Shown here piece by piece: positions 1-8,051 of a DNA stretch of 64,000 bases (its first letter is position 1; every line of letters begins with the position of its first letter). The position numbers and the translations under genes were made by a program. The stretch spans positions 92,369-156,368 of the forward strand of contig NZ_QNUF01000010.1 in assembly GCF_003385455.1 (NCBI RefSeq), read 5' to 3'. The notes under the pieces were generated by a model. It was not told the origin of the DNA. It saw only the letters and a program-made list of their open reading frames with translations, and made no database searches. This stretch comes from Chryseobacterium rhizosphaerae (lineage in GTDB: Bacteria; Bacteroidota; Bacteroidia; Flavobacteriales; Weeksellaceae).

Positions 1-373
1 AGTTAGCATGAGAAGCTGCTAAAGCATTAACGGCCACTTTACCTCCTGCAGGAATTTCCGAAATAATCCAATCGATATAATTGGGAGTTCCTTCTATTCC
101 ATCTTTGAAAAGGTCAATTCCTGAACCTTCCAGCTCATCAACCGCTTGTGTAAAGTATCTTCCGTCTGTCCAAAGCCCTGCTTTATCTTTGGTTACTACC
201 ACAAAACCGGCAGAACCCAGAAATCCTGATAACCAGGCTCTCTCCTGCCATTCTTCAGGAAGATATTCACTCATATGGGGATCTGCAGAATATACTATAA
301 ATGCATCAACATTATTTTTCTGCATTTCTTCACGAAGCGCAGCAACTTTTTCCTTTGAAGTCATTCTTTTCAT
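1..373 (-). CDS. Aminopeptidase P family (Xaa-Pro) metallopeptidase, N-terminal part
   Basis: The first 124 codons of a gene that runs off the left edge. Reading the minus strand from the ATG at 373 gives MKRMTSKEKVAALREEMQ, then DAFIVYSADPHMSEYLPEEW, a tryptophan-rich RAWLSGFLGSAGF segment and WTDGRYFTQA. This is the creatinase N-terminal domain that precedes the pita-bread metallopeptidase fold. The family removes N-terminal residues ahead of proline in the cytoplasm. The two-metal catalytic domain lies outside the window and cannot be checked. A second in-frame ATG at 364 is possible, but the A-rich stretch upstream of 373 favours the first. Confidence 0.85.
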   Translation of the reverse strand, partial: MKRMTSKEKVAALREEMQKNNVDAFIVYSADPHMSEYLPEEWQERAWLSGFLGSAGFVVVTKDKAGLWTDGRYFTQAVDELEGSGIDLFKDGIEGTPNYIDWIISEIPAGGKVAVNALAASHAN

Positions 374-644
374 TTTTAAACACCGAAAGTTACGAAAAAA
401 TTGAACCCGAAGGATCAATTCCACCGTCTATTTTCCGTAATAATCTGTTATTATTCCTTAATTTCCCAGTAAACAGTCACTATCTATTGAATCTTATAAT
501 ATATGGTAAGTCTTTTTAATGAATTAAGTATTCTGAAGAAGTTTCTCAATATATTGAGCACTAATAAACCCACTCCTACATCCGGAATGGGTAATTTATA
601 ATTGAAAATATTTAATTTACTGATTCTTAAAAAAGGGATAGCGT

Positions 645-1205
645 TTAGTTGTCTTCAAACTCATTATCTTTAAGCAGCTCAGCCAGCACTTTCTTGGCAC
701 GCATCACTCTCACTTTGGTATTGGCAACAGAAATCCCCAGTTCTTCGGCAATTTCTTTGATGCTTTTCTCTTCAAAAAATCTAAGTTTGATAATATCCTG
801 ATAGTTGGCATCCAAAGATTCAATGGTTTTAATGATCTTTTTCTGCTCTTCATTGGAAATCATCAGTTCTTCAGGAGATTTTGCATATTGATTTTTAACC
901 TCATCAAGATTTTCAACGGCATCCTCATTTTCGCGGCTTCTCTTTCTCCAGAAGTCAATGACCGTATTCTGAGCTATGGTAAGGACCCAGGTTTTAAACT
1001 GAAAGTGGGGATCAAACATATCCAGCTTTGAGAGTACTTTGGAAAAGACGTTCACTGTGATTTCGTCGGCATCATTTTCATCCCTTACTTTTTTCATCAC
1101 AAAAGAGAAAACATCTACCCAAAAAACATTAATGAGTTTAGTCTGAGCCTTTTGGTCCTTGTCCTTGGCTTTTTGAATGAGCAGAAATAGCTGTTCGTCG
1201 TTCAT
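645..1205 (-). CDS. ECF-type RNA polymerase sigma factor
   Basis: A 186-residue sigma-70 family protein. Region 2 is visible in the DADEITVNVFSKVL and FKTWVLTIAQNTVIDFWRK segments, and region 4 in LDANYQDIIKLRFFEEKSIKEIAEELGISVANTKVRVMRAKK. It would direct RNA polymerase to an alternative promoter set. No anti-sigma gene lies next to it, so its signal is unknown. An upstream TTG would add 12 residues, but a promoter at 1212-1242 lies inside that extension, which argues for the ATG at 1205. The gene is divergent from tyrS. Confidence 0.9.
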   Translation of the reverse strand: MNDEQLFLLIQKAKDKDQKAQTKLINVFWVDVFSFVMKKVRDENDADEITVNVFSKVLSKLDMFDPHFQFKTWVLTIAQNTVIDFWRKRSRENEDAVENLDEVKNQYAKSPEELMISNEEQKKIIKTIESLDANYQDIIKLRFFEEKSIKEIAEELGISVANTKVRVMRAKKVLAELLKDNEFEDN

Positions 1206-1211
1206 TACTAA

Positions 1212-1242
1212 CAAATATAGCATATTTGAATGAAAATTCAAA
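1212..1242 (-). promoter_or_regulatory. Bacteroidota-type promoter of the sigma factor gene
   Basis: On the minus strand TTTG (1239-1242) is followed after exactly 19 bp by TATATTTG (1212-1219). This matches the known flavobacterial consensus TTTG-N19-TAnnTTTG. The -7 box ends six bases before the ATG, so the transcript should be leaderless or nearly so. Confidence 0.7.
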
Positions 1243-1319
1243 GACTGAAGAAAACTGAATTGGCAAATATATCAATCAGCAAATTTCCCCTTTTGCCCCC
1301 TTGATACTTCTGAATTTAC

Positions 1320-1327
1320 TATCTTTG
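1320..1327 (+). promoter_or_regulatory. -7 promoter element of tyrS
   Basis: TATCTTTG fits TAnnTTTG and lies 28 bases before the tyrS ATG. No well-spaced -33 TTTG was found, so only the -7 box is claimed. Confidence 0.5.
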
Positions 1328-1355
1328 CCCCGTAAAATTTTTAAAGAAAAAATCA

Positions 1356-2651
1356 ATGAATTCCTTTATAGAAGAACTTAAATGGCGTGGTCTGTATGCC
1401 GATATGATGCCCGGAACCGATGAACAACTGAATAAAGAGGTAACTACTGCATATATTGGTTTTGATCCGACAGCCGATTCTTTACATATCGGAAGTCTTA
1501 TCCAGATAAAAATTCTTGCGCACTTCCAACAGCACGGGCACAAGCCTATTGCTCTTGTAGGAGGAGCTACAGGTATGATTGGAGATCCATCCGGAAAATC
1601 TGCGGAAAGAAATCTTTTGGATGAAGAAACGCTTTTACATTATGTTGACTGTCTAAAGAATCAGCTGTCAAGGTTTTTAAATTTTGATGGAAACGAGCCT
1701 AATAAAGCAGAATTGGTCAACAATTATGATTGGATGAAGAATATTTCTTTCCTTGATTTTGCAAAAAATATCGGAAAGAATATCACGGTCAACTATATGA
1801 TGGCTAAAGATTCTGTAAAGAAAAGATTTTCAGGGGAAGCAGGTGCAGACGGAATGAGCTTTACGGAGTTTACTTATCAGCTGATTCAGGGATATGATTT
1901 CCTTCACCTGTATCAAAACAATAATGTAAAACTTCAGATGGGAGGTTCTGACCAGTGGGGGAACATTACTACCGGAACAGAACTGATCCGTAGAAAAGCT
2001 CAGGGAGAAGCATTTGCATTAACGGTTCCTTTGATCACAAAAGCTGACGGTTCCAAATTCGGAAAATCTGAAAGTGGAGAAAACTATTGGTTGGACAAAA
2101 AGAAAACTTCACCCTACAAATTCTACCAGTTCTGGTTGAATGCTACAGATGATGATGCTGAAAGATTCATTAAATTCTACACATTCTTAGGAAAAGAAGA
2201 GATTGAAGCGCTGATTGAAGAGCACAAAACAGCTCCTCATGAAAGAAAACTTCAGAAGAAACTGGCTGAAGAAGTTACTGTTTGGGTACACGGAAAAGAA
2301 GAGTATGAAAAGGCATTAAAAGCTTCAGAAATTCTTTTCGGGCGTTCTACCGCTGAAGATCTTGTAAGCCTTGATGAGGAGACCTTCCTTGAAGTATTTG
2401 ACGGTGTTCCGCAAAAAGAAGTGGCCCAAGCAGATGTATTGGGAATCAATATCATTGATCTTCTTTCTGAAAAATCAGGATTCTTAAAATCTAAGAGTGA
2501 GGCGCAGAGGGAGATGAAAGGAAATTCAATTTCTGTAAACAAACAAAAAGTAAATGATACTTTTGCAGCCAGCGAAAGCGACCTTATTGACGGGAAATTC
2601 CTATTGCTTCAAAAAGGTAAAAAAAGCTACTTTATTGTAAAAGTAATCTAA
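1356..2651 (+). CDS. tyrS: Tyrosyl-tRNA synthetase
   Basis: A 431-residue class I aminoacyl-tRNA synthetase that attaches tyrosine to tRNA-Tyr in the cytoplasm. The Rossmann-fold signature HIGS is at residues 44-47, preceded by GFDPTADSL. The KMSKS-equivalent KFGKS is near 234-238. The tyrosine-site GGSDQWGNI segment is present, and an S4-like RNA-binding domain occupies roughly the last 70 residues. Length and motif spacing are normal for bacterial TyrS. The gene stands alone, divergent from the sigma factor gene and followed by a strong terminator. Confidence 0.97.
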   Translation: MNSFIEELKWRGLYADMMPGTDEQLNKEVTTAYIGFDPTADSLHIGSLIQIKILAHFQQHGHKPIALVGGATGMIGDPSGKSAERNLLDEETLLHYVDCLKNQLSRFLNFDGNEPNKAELVNNYDWMKNISFLDFAKNIGKNITVNYMMAKDSVKKRFSGEAGADGMSFTEFTYQLIQGYDFLHLYQNNNVKLQMGGSDQWGNITTGTELIRRKAQGEAFALTVPLITKADGSKFGKSESGENYWLDKKKTSPYKFYQFWLNATDDDAERFIKFYTFLGKEEIEALIEEHKTAPHERKLQKKLAEEVTVWVHGKEEYEKALKASEILFGRSTAEDLVSLDEETFLEVFDGVPQKEVAQADVLGINIIDLLSEKSGFLKSKSEAQREMKGNSISVNKQKVNDTFAASESDLIDGKFLLLQKGKKSYFIVKVI

Positions 2652-2667
2652 TTCTGAATATACTATT

Positions 2668-2704
2668 AAAACGGCGCTGAGATTTTATCTCAGCGCCGTT
2701 TTTC
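2668..2704. terminator. Strong bidirectional terminator between tyrS and the lipoprotein gene
   Basis: A perfect 12-bp GC-rich stem (arms 2671-2682 and 2688-2699) is flanked by an A-run on the left and a T-run on the right. It lies between convergent genes and can serve both strands. Confidence 0.9.
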
Positions 2705-2723
2705 GTTCGAAAATAATTTGATT

Positions 2724-3143
2724 TTAAAATGTGTAGCTTGCAGAAGCCGATAAATATTGACCGCTGGAAGTACCTTCTTTTTTTAATTCTCCGTCTACCC
2801 AGATTTGAACTTTTAACGTTGCAGAAGCGTCCACCCCAATTGCATTTACTGCAACATTGGCATTATAAGCACCTGCTTCTGAAGTCACTTCAGGGCTTGA
2901 CCAGGTAGATCCGCTAAGGCTTGTAGCCGTTGTAGGATTACCGTCTATTCCATATACCGCCACATCAATGTCAGCTCCTGTAGAAGCAATCGCTTTAAAA
3001 ACCACTTTATGACTTTTCCCGCTTCCCGGAGTATTGTCATCGTCATCATCTTTACTGCAAGATGAAACAAAACCGATGAACATGGTTGCTAATAATACAA
3101 CAAACCTACCTCTCAACAGTTGACTCATTCTCATTTTTTTCAT
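2724..3143 (-). CDS. Small secreted lipoprotein, family A copy 1
   Basis: A 139-residue protein of unknown function. A signal sequence ends in a lipobox-like VSSC, followed by an acidic SKDDDDD run of the type linked in Bacteroidota to surface export of lipoproteins. The rest is beta-rich: a VVFKA strand near the start, SGSTWSSPEV in the middle and IWVDGELKKEG near the end. It is a clear paralogue of the gene at 9976-10395, with the same order of W-S-E and WVDGE/WIDGE segments. The pattern faintly recalls MmpS-like beta-sandwich proteins, but that is a guess. Confidence 0.75.
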   Translation of the reverse strand: MKKMRMSQLLRGRFVVLLATMFIGFVSSCSKDDDDDNTPGSGKSHKVVFKAIASTGADIDVAVYGIDGNPTTATSLSGSTWSSPEVTSEAGAYNANVAVNAIGVDASATLKVQIWVDGELKKEGTSSGQYLSASASYTF

Positions 3144-3343
3144 AATCTTTTTGTTTAAATTTTAGTTACTTTATTTAATATTCTATGATTAGTGATTTGA
3201 TAACTGCAAAGCTATTAGAGTCCATAAACTTTATCAATCCTGAAAAATGAGTAATTTTTTCTACCTAGATTCAGGTATTTTTTTTGCTAAAATTTTTAAT
3301 TAAATTGAGCATTTTTAAAAATATTATACAGAATTGATCCATC

Positions 3344-5317
3344 ATGAAGAGATTACTTATCTTATTAAGCTTATTCCTGTCTTTCAGTTTACAGTCCCAG
3401 CAAATCATTCCTCTTCATGAGCAACCCTATTTAGACAGCCTGCAAAACATTACAACAACTAATACATCCAACATTCCAAAGGCCAATGCTTATTTCCTGC
3501 TGTCCAATTATTACAGAAATATCGATTCTCTTTTGAGCAGGAAGTACCTGGAAAATGGGAAAACATTCATCAAAAACAATCCTTTCCTTTCCGCAAAATA
3601 TGATTTTTACAAAGCGCAATATTACCTGGACCGGAATAAAGCTAAGGCGGCTATCTTTTATGAGCAGGCCATTAAAGGATTATCAAAATTCAAGACTGAA
3701 GAGTCGGACCTCCTTCAGTCTTCAGCATGGTACAGCTATGGAGTGGCACAAAAGGATAAGGAAGGCTACCCTTTCTTGCTCAAGATTATCCTTGAAAAAA
3801 GTATTCCGTTGGCTAAAAAATATAAAAACAGCAGAAGTCTGGGATTTTTATATACACAACTTGCCGTTATTCTCATGTATAATGCTGAATTAAAAAAAGC
3901 TGAGAATTATAATACTAAAGCTTTAGAAATTCTTGAAAAGAACTACCCGAATTCTGCAGAGCTATTTTTCACCTATCTCAATTCTGCCAACAATTTCTGC
4001 TATCAGACCAACGGGGATGAAGCAAAAAAATGCTTGGATAAAGCTGAAAAGCTGATTGCCCCTTACCCGGAATCCTCTGTCAATGCATTTTATTATTACA
4101 GTAAAACCCTGTATTGTATTACCAAACAAAAGAATTCTGAAGCACTGCCTGTGATTGAAAAAGGAATTTTTTATGCAAAAAAGTTCAATCAGAATCTGCT
4201 GGCACAAATGTTTTATTTCAATAAATATGATATTCTAAGAAAATTAAAGAAATACCATGAGGCTAAAAATGTTCTGGAGGGTATTTTAACAGAAAAATCT
4301 CTTGCCCTTGATCTCAATAACCGAAAGACCATTTATAAGCAACTTTCTATACTCAGTGAAGAAATGGGGAATTCCCGGGAAGCATTGGTATGGGAACAAA
4401 GGTATTCCGGGCTTAGCGACAGTTTGAATACGGAAAATATAAAACTTGAGATCAATAAGATTGAATCAAAATTTAATGCTGCTGAAAAAGAAAGAAAAAT
4501 AGCCACTTTAAATGCTGAAAAAAAACAAAAAGAATTAGAAGTCAATAAGAAAAATTCTTACTTATGGGGACTGAGCTTCATTCTGGTATTAGCCTTAAGC
4601 CTTTTACTTTTCTTTTTTATCATATTCAGAAAAAACAAAAAGATATCTGAGCAAAAGATCAACGACATCAAACAAAAGGAAGAATTATCACTTACCAAAG
4701 CTATTCTGGATGGTGAAGAAAGAGAAAGGGAGCGTATCGCGAGGGATCTTCATGATGGTTTGGGCGGGATGCTTGCCGGCGTTAAAATTAATTTTTCTAC
4801 CTGGTCGTCCAGTCATTTAGATGCTGAAAAAGATCAGGAGTTTTACAGGATTTTAGGGCAATTAGACAGCTCTGTGAGTGAACTCCGCCATGTGGCTAGA
4901 AACCTAATGCCTGAATCCTTACTTAATTTTGGTTTGGAAACCGCTTTGCAGGATCTTTGTGAGTTTTATATCAGAAAAGACCTCGAAATTGATTTCCAGG
5001 CTATTGGTATTGAAAAAGATCTGCCCGTAACTATCCAGCTTAATATCTACCGCATTGTACAGGAGTTATTGGCTAATGCTATTAAACATGCTGAAGCCAG
5101 TAATATTTTACTGCAATGTTCTCAATCAGGGAAAAACTTTTTGATCACTATTGAAGATAACGGGAAGGGATTTGAAAAAGATATAGAGAAAACCAGTAAA
5201 AGTATGGGGCTTCGGAATTTGAAAAACAGGGTCAATTACCTGAGAGGAAAAATGGAGGTGAGTTCAGATACCCAGGGGACAACAGTTAACATAGAACTCA
5301 ATATTGATGGAGAATAA
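3344..5317 (+). CDS. TPR-containing sensor histidine kinase (HisKA_3 class)
   Basis: A 657-residue hybrid sensor. A signal peptide (residues 1-19) leads into a long tetratricopeptide-like helical region of about 360 residues, probably periplasmic. A lysine- and glutamate-rich coil and one transmembrane helix near 405-428 follow. The cytoplasmic part carries the NarL/DegS-type phosphoacceptor motif ERIARDLHDGLGG with the histidine near residue 470, then an HATPase domain (QELLANAIKHA N-box, DNGKGF G1 box, GLRNL). The next gene overlaps its end and encodes the matching regulator, so the two form a two-component system. The ligand is unknown. Confidence 0.93.
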   Translation: MKRLLILLSLFLSFSLQSQQIIPLHEQPYLDSLQNITTTNTSNIPKANAYFLLSNYYRNIDSLLSRKYLENGKTFIKNNPFLSAKYDFYKAQYYLDRNKAKAAIFYEQAIKGLSKFKTEESDLLQSSAWYSYGVAQKDKEGYPFLLKIILEKSIPLAKKYKNSRSLGFLYTQLAVILMYNAELKKAENYNTKALEILEKNYPNSAELFFTYLNSANNFCYQTNGDEAKKCLDKAEKLIAPYPESSVNAFYYYSKTLYCITKQKNSEALPVIEKGIFYAKKFNQNLLAQMFYFNKYDILRKLKKYHEAKNVLEGILTEKSLALDLNNRKTIYKQLSILSEEMGNSREALVWEQRYSGLSDSLNTENIKLEINKIESKFNAAEKERKIATLNAEKKQKELEVNKKNSYLWGLSFILVLALSLLLFFFIIFRKNKKISEQKINDIKQKEELSLTKAILDGEERERERIARDLHDGLGGMLAGVKINFSTWSSSHLDAEKDQEFYRILGQLDSSVSELRHVARNLMPESLLNFGLETALQDLCEFYIRKDLEIDFQAIGIEKDLPVTIQLNIYRIVQELLANAIKHAEASNILLQCSQSGKNFLITIEDNGKGFEKDIEKTSKSMGLRNLKNRVNYLRGKMEVSSDTQGTTVNIELNIDGE

Positions 5318-5939
5318 AAAAATAAATATTGTCATTGTAGACGATCATCCTATCGTCATTGAAGGATTGAAAATGATGCTGAACAATCAATTACATTTTA
5401 GTGTTTCGGAAAGTTTCACCACCGGTTCAGAAATCATGGGGTTTATCAGATCACACAAAGCGGATATTATCCTTCTGGATATTACACTGCCTGATGCCAA
5501 TGGAACGGAGCTCTGCAGAGAAATAAAAAAAATATCCCCGGATACTTCAGTCATTATGTTTAGTAACCGTTCTGAGAGAAGTATCATTATGCAGTCTCTT
5601 CAAAACGGAGCCAGTGGTTATATTCTTAAAAACACCTCTATTGATGAATTGGTCGTTTGTATTCAGGGGGCCTACTCGGGAAATATTGTTTTCTGTAATG
5701 AAACCAGACAGATTATCAGTAAACCCTCCCTAAATGACCATCCAATACCAAGACTCACTAAAAGAGAAAAACAGATCCTGCAAATGGTAGCAGAAGGAAA
5801 AACAAGCATGATGATTGCTGATGAACTGTTTCTGAGTCCTCTTACTGTAGATACACACCGTAAAAATCTATTGCAAAAGTTTCAGGTAAAAAACTCTACT
5901 GAGCTCATCACTATTGCCCTACAGCAGAATATGATCTGA
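5307..5939 (+). CDS. LuxR/NarL-family response regulator
   Basis: A 210-residue DNA-binding regulator. The receiver domain has the acidic pair in IVDDHP and the phosphoacceptor aspartate near residue 58 in LLDITLPDA. The C-terminal helix-turn-helix is LTKREKQILQMVAEGKT followed by LSPLTVDTHRKNLLQKF. An in-frame TTG lies one codon earlier, but the ATG at 5307 is the natural start. It overlaps the kinase gene by 11 bp, so the two are translationally coupled. Target genes are not evident. Confidence 0.93.
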   Translation: MENKKINIVIVDDHPIVIEGLKMMLNNQLHFSVSESFTTGSEIMGFIRSHKADIILLDITLPDANGTELCREIKKISPDTSVIMFSNRSERSIIMQSLQNGASGYILKNTSIDELVVCIQGAYSGNIVFCNETRQIISKPSLNDHPIPRLTKREKQILQMVAEGKTSMMIADELFLSPLTVDTHRKNLLQKFQVKNSTELITIALQQNMI

Positions 5940-5944
5940 AAATA

Positions 5945-5970
5945 AAAAACCGCTCTAAAAGCGGTTTTAA
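5945..5970. terminator. Terminator with a shared 3' trailer word
   Basis: A 9-bp stem (5946-5954 with 5960-5968) is flanked by A and T runs. It directly follows the response regulator stop codon and also lies just past the end of a decayed minus-strand gene. The 21 bases at 5960-5980 recur exactly at 9945-9965. Confidence 0.75.
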
Positions 5971-5985
5971 TGATATATTAAATTT

Positions 5986-6116
5986 TTAAAACAATTCCTC
6001 CTCTACCACCAAGGCTACTGATCCACCATCGAATTCCACGTTGACCCCAAAATGATCTTTGAAACCTTACCTGCAAAAAGCCAAATCAGGCCCAGTCATA
6101 AAAATCTTTCTTTCAT
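5986..6116 (-). pseudogene. Decayed small gene, family unknown
   Basis: The minus strand has an ATG at 6116 behind a typical A-rich start region, reading MKERFL and then a stop. The same frame continues as LGLIWLFAGKVSK. A neighbouring frame gives DHFGVNVEFDGG then SVALVVEEELF and a stop at 5986. The 131-base span is not a multiple of three. Together this suggests a short secreted-type protein broken by one nonsense codon and one frameshift. A terminator follows at the same spacing as behind the lipoprotein gene at 9976. The family was not recognised. Confidence 0.35.
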
Positions 6117-6299
6117 TTATTAAATTGTTTATTATTTAGTTTATTAAAAAATTATAGTAAACTCATTGTGCATGTTGGGACTAGGGTAACAGTTGATAAT
6201 TATAAAATTTATGAAAAAAAAATATTATTGACAAAGTGATTCTGTGTAATAGAGATTTATTAACCTGTAATTTCCATATATCCCCATGCACGATGAGTA

Positions 6300-7334
6300 T
6301 TAATTGCTTTTTCTAATCTGTATGGTATGAGAAATGGTATTTTTATCGGTTTCCATATTGACAATATAGTTTCCTTCAGGATAATTCTGCATATTGATCA
6401 TATGCTTACCTCCTATCTGGATGATTTGATGCTGTAATTCTGCGAAAATCTGCTTCCCGGTCATGTCATATATTCTGATCGATTTAATTTTAGTATTTGA
6501 AGGGATACTCATCCATAGTTTTCCATCTTTTACTGGATTGGGATACATTATCGGTTTTTTTTCTACCTGAATATTTTCCGTAGCAAGGTTAGCATTGGCA
6601 GCATACTGAAAGTTTGAAGACTGGGGTGCTGATACCGGTGATATAAGGTTGACGATTGAAAAGACCGCAATTGTTTCTCTATTGTTTTTATACCATATAT
6701 AATTGATCATTTCTGTCACTGAAGTCGTACCTGCACCGGATGATGTTACAGTACTTACTTTTTTCACTCTCAGCACATTGGTAAAAGTACCAGCAGGTGT
6801 TATAATGGTACCATACCCATCCGCTGTAAATACATCATTGGTGGTTGTTGTAATGGTATTATCCGTTACGGAAGAAGTATCTGTAAAAGACTGTCCATAC
6901 GTAAGAGGAAATATAAGTTCAATCGGGGTATCCGTATAAGCATAGGTAAAATTCATTGTTTCATTACGAGCACCTAAATGTTCAAACTGAGTGTCTGTAA
7001 GACGGAACATATTTTTATCAGGGAATTGAGTTCCGGTACTGGGATCAATTAATGCTATATACCGGTTTGCTGTGGGAAAAGCCGAACATTCAGCAATACC
7101 CGGACATACTCCCCAGACAAACGTAGCCCCAATCGCTGTTCCTTGAATATTGGAAAAGTCCCAGGTTATATTCGCTCCTCCGCTTCCTGGAGAATACGCT
7201 CCCGGCGCAAGGGAAACAGCTGTATTTGGAAAAGTTCCGGTAATTATATCTGCACTTGTAATGGTAGGTTGTGCCTTTATCTGTGTAGTAAAAAGTATAC
7301 ATAAGATAATAATGAGTAGATATTTTGTTTTCAT
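6300..7334 (-). CDS. T9SS type A sorting-domain protein
   Basis: A 344-residue secreted protein. It begins with a signal peptide (MKTKYLLIIILCILF...KAQP). The body is threonine- and serine-rich and beta-stranded, with no enzyme motif that I recognise. The C-terminus (about residue 263 on) starts MYPNPVKDGKLW and ends with NYIVNMETD and a basic tail, the Por secretion tail recognised by the type IX secretion system. It should therefore cross the outer membrane and be anchored or released at the surface. It is a single gene, and its biochemical role is unknown. Confidence 0.85.
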   Translation of the reverse strand: MKTKYLLIIILCILFTTQIKAQPTITSADIITGTFPNTAVSLAPGAYSPGSGGANITWDFSNIQGTAIGATFVWGVCPGIAECSAFPTANRYIALIDPSTGTQFPDKNMFRLTDTQFEHLGARNETMNFTYAYTDTPIELIFPLTYGQSFTDTSSVTDNTITTTTNDVFTADGYGTIITPAGTFTNVLRVKKVSTVTSSGAGTTSVTEMINYIWYKNNRETIAVFSIVNLISPVSAPQSSNFQYAANANLATENIQVEKKPIMYPNPVKDGKLWMSIPSNTKIKSIRIYDMTGKQIFAELQHQIIQIGGKHMINMQNYPEGNYIVNMETDKNTISHTIQIRKSN

Positions 7335-7664
7335 ACTTTAAATTTTTGCTTTATAATTTTAAGATTTTGTTTCATACAAGAATTTCGAGTACAAATGTTG
7401 CTTAACCAGAGCTAAAAAAAAACTGTACGAATCAATTTTTTATAAAAAACAATAGAACTTTTTATAAAAAGTACGCCTTCAAATACCATATAAAACATTA
7501 AAAAACAAACAATTAAGCAATAATCATATATTTCAAATTATCCTTCTGGGTGGGATGTGTTTTGAAAGCATATTAATTTTTAATTTTACGCCATACACCA
7601 ATGCATTCATAAAAATATCGCGGCACCATAGTAAAAACAGCTATGATGAAACAAAATTTAAATA
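7335..7664. other. AT-rich intergenic stretch with no supported gene
   Basis: This is the gap between the divergent T9SS protein gene and the small ORFs at 7665 and 7801. It is strongly AT-rich. I see no consensus promoter, tRNA or clear hairpin terminator in it. Scattered stops interrupt all frames. Confidence 0.6.
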
Positions 7665-7778
7665 ATGGTTGGGTTTCTGAATATCATAGCATTGGAATGC
7701 CGGAAAGAAATTGATGGTGCGTTGAAAAAATGGATAGATAAAGGCAGATATGTTTTAAACCATCTACCGAACTTTTAG
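7665..7778 (+). CDS. Possible 37-residue small ORF upstream of the bacteriocin-like peptide
   Basis: An ATG-started ORF with a basic, amphipathic product: MVGFLNIIALECRKEIDG then ALKKWIDKGRYVLNHLPNF. It ends 22 bases before the ATG of the cysteine-rich peptide gene, so the two could share a transcript. It has no recognised family. It might instead be the surviving end of a decayed gene. Only the open frame and its position support it. Confidence 0.25.
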   Translation: MVGFLNIIALECRKEIDGALKKWIDKGRYVLNHLPNF

Positions 7779-7800
7779 GATAATACTTAAAAAAAATAAT

Positions 7801-8034
7801 ATGAAAATACAATGTAAAAACAGCTTAAAAAAATTATCAAGAAAAGAACAATCAACAATCATTGCCGGGCAGCTTTCTCTTATTGGTGATGATGGACCTG
7901 GTGGTGGCGGTGGAACTAATAATGGCAACGGTTCGGGCACTGTAGATCATTGCTGGAAGATGACGATCAATGAATGCTGTTCTTCAAATATGTGCATCGA
8001 TCAATGTGCACATCTATGTTCAACTTCCGTATAA
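7801..8034 (+). CDS. Bacteriocin-like precursor peptide with GG-type leader and Cys-rich core
   Basis: A 77-residue precursor. The N-terminus MKIQCKNSLKKLSRKEQSTI followed by IAG matches the Bacteroidota bacteriocin-type leader pattern (LKKLSR.E...I.GG), here with Ala-Gly at the probable cleavage site near residue 23. A glycine/asparagine-rich linker (GPGGGGGTNNGNGSG) follows. The C-terminal 27 residues hold six cysteines (CW..., ECC, MC, QC, LC). Such peptides are usually exported by peptidase-containing ABC transporters, but no transporter or modifying enzyme is encoded nearby. The gene converges on the AraC-type regulator gene at 8052. Activity is unproven. Confidence 0.7.
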   Translation: MKIQCKNSLKKLSRKEQSTIIAGQLSLIGDDGPGGGGGTNNGNGSGTVDHCWKMTINECCSSNMCIDQCAHLCSTSV

Positions 8035-8051
8035 GGCTATTTCAATCAGGA

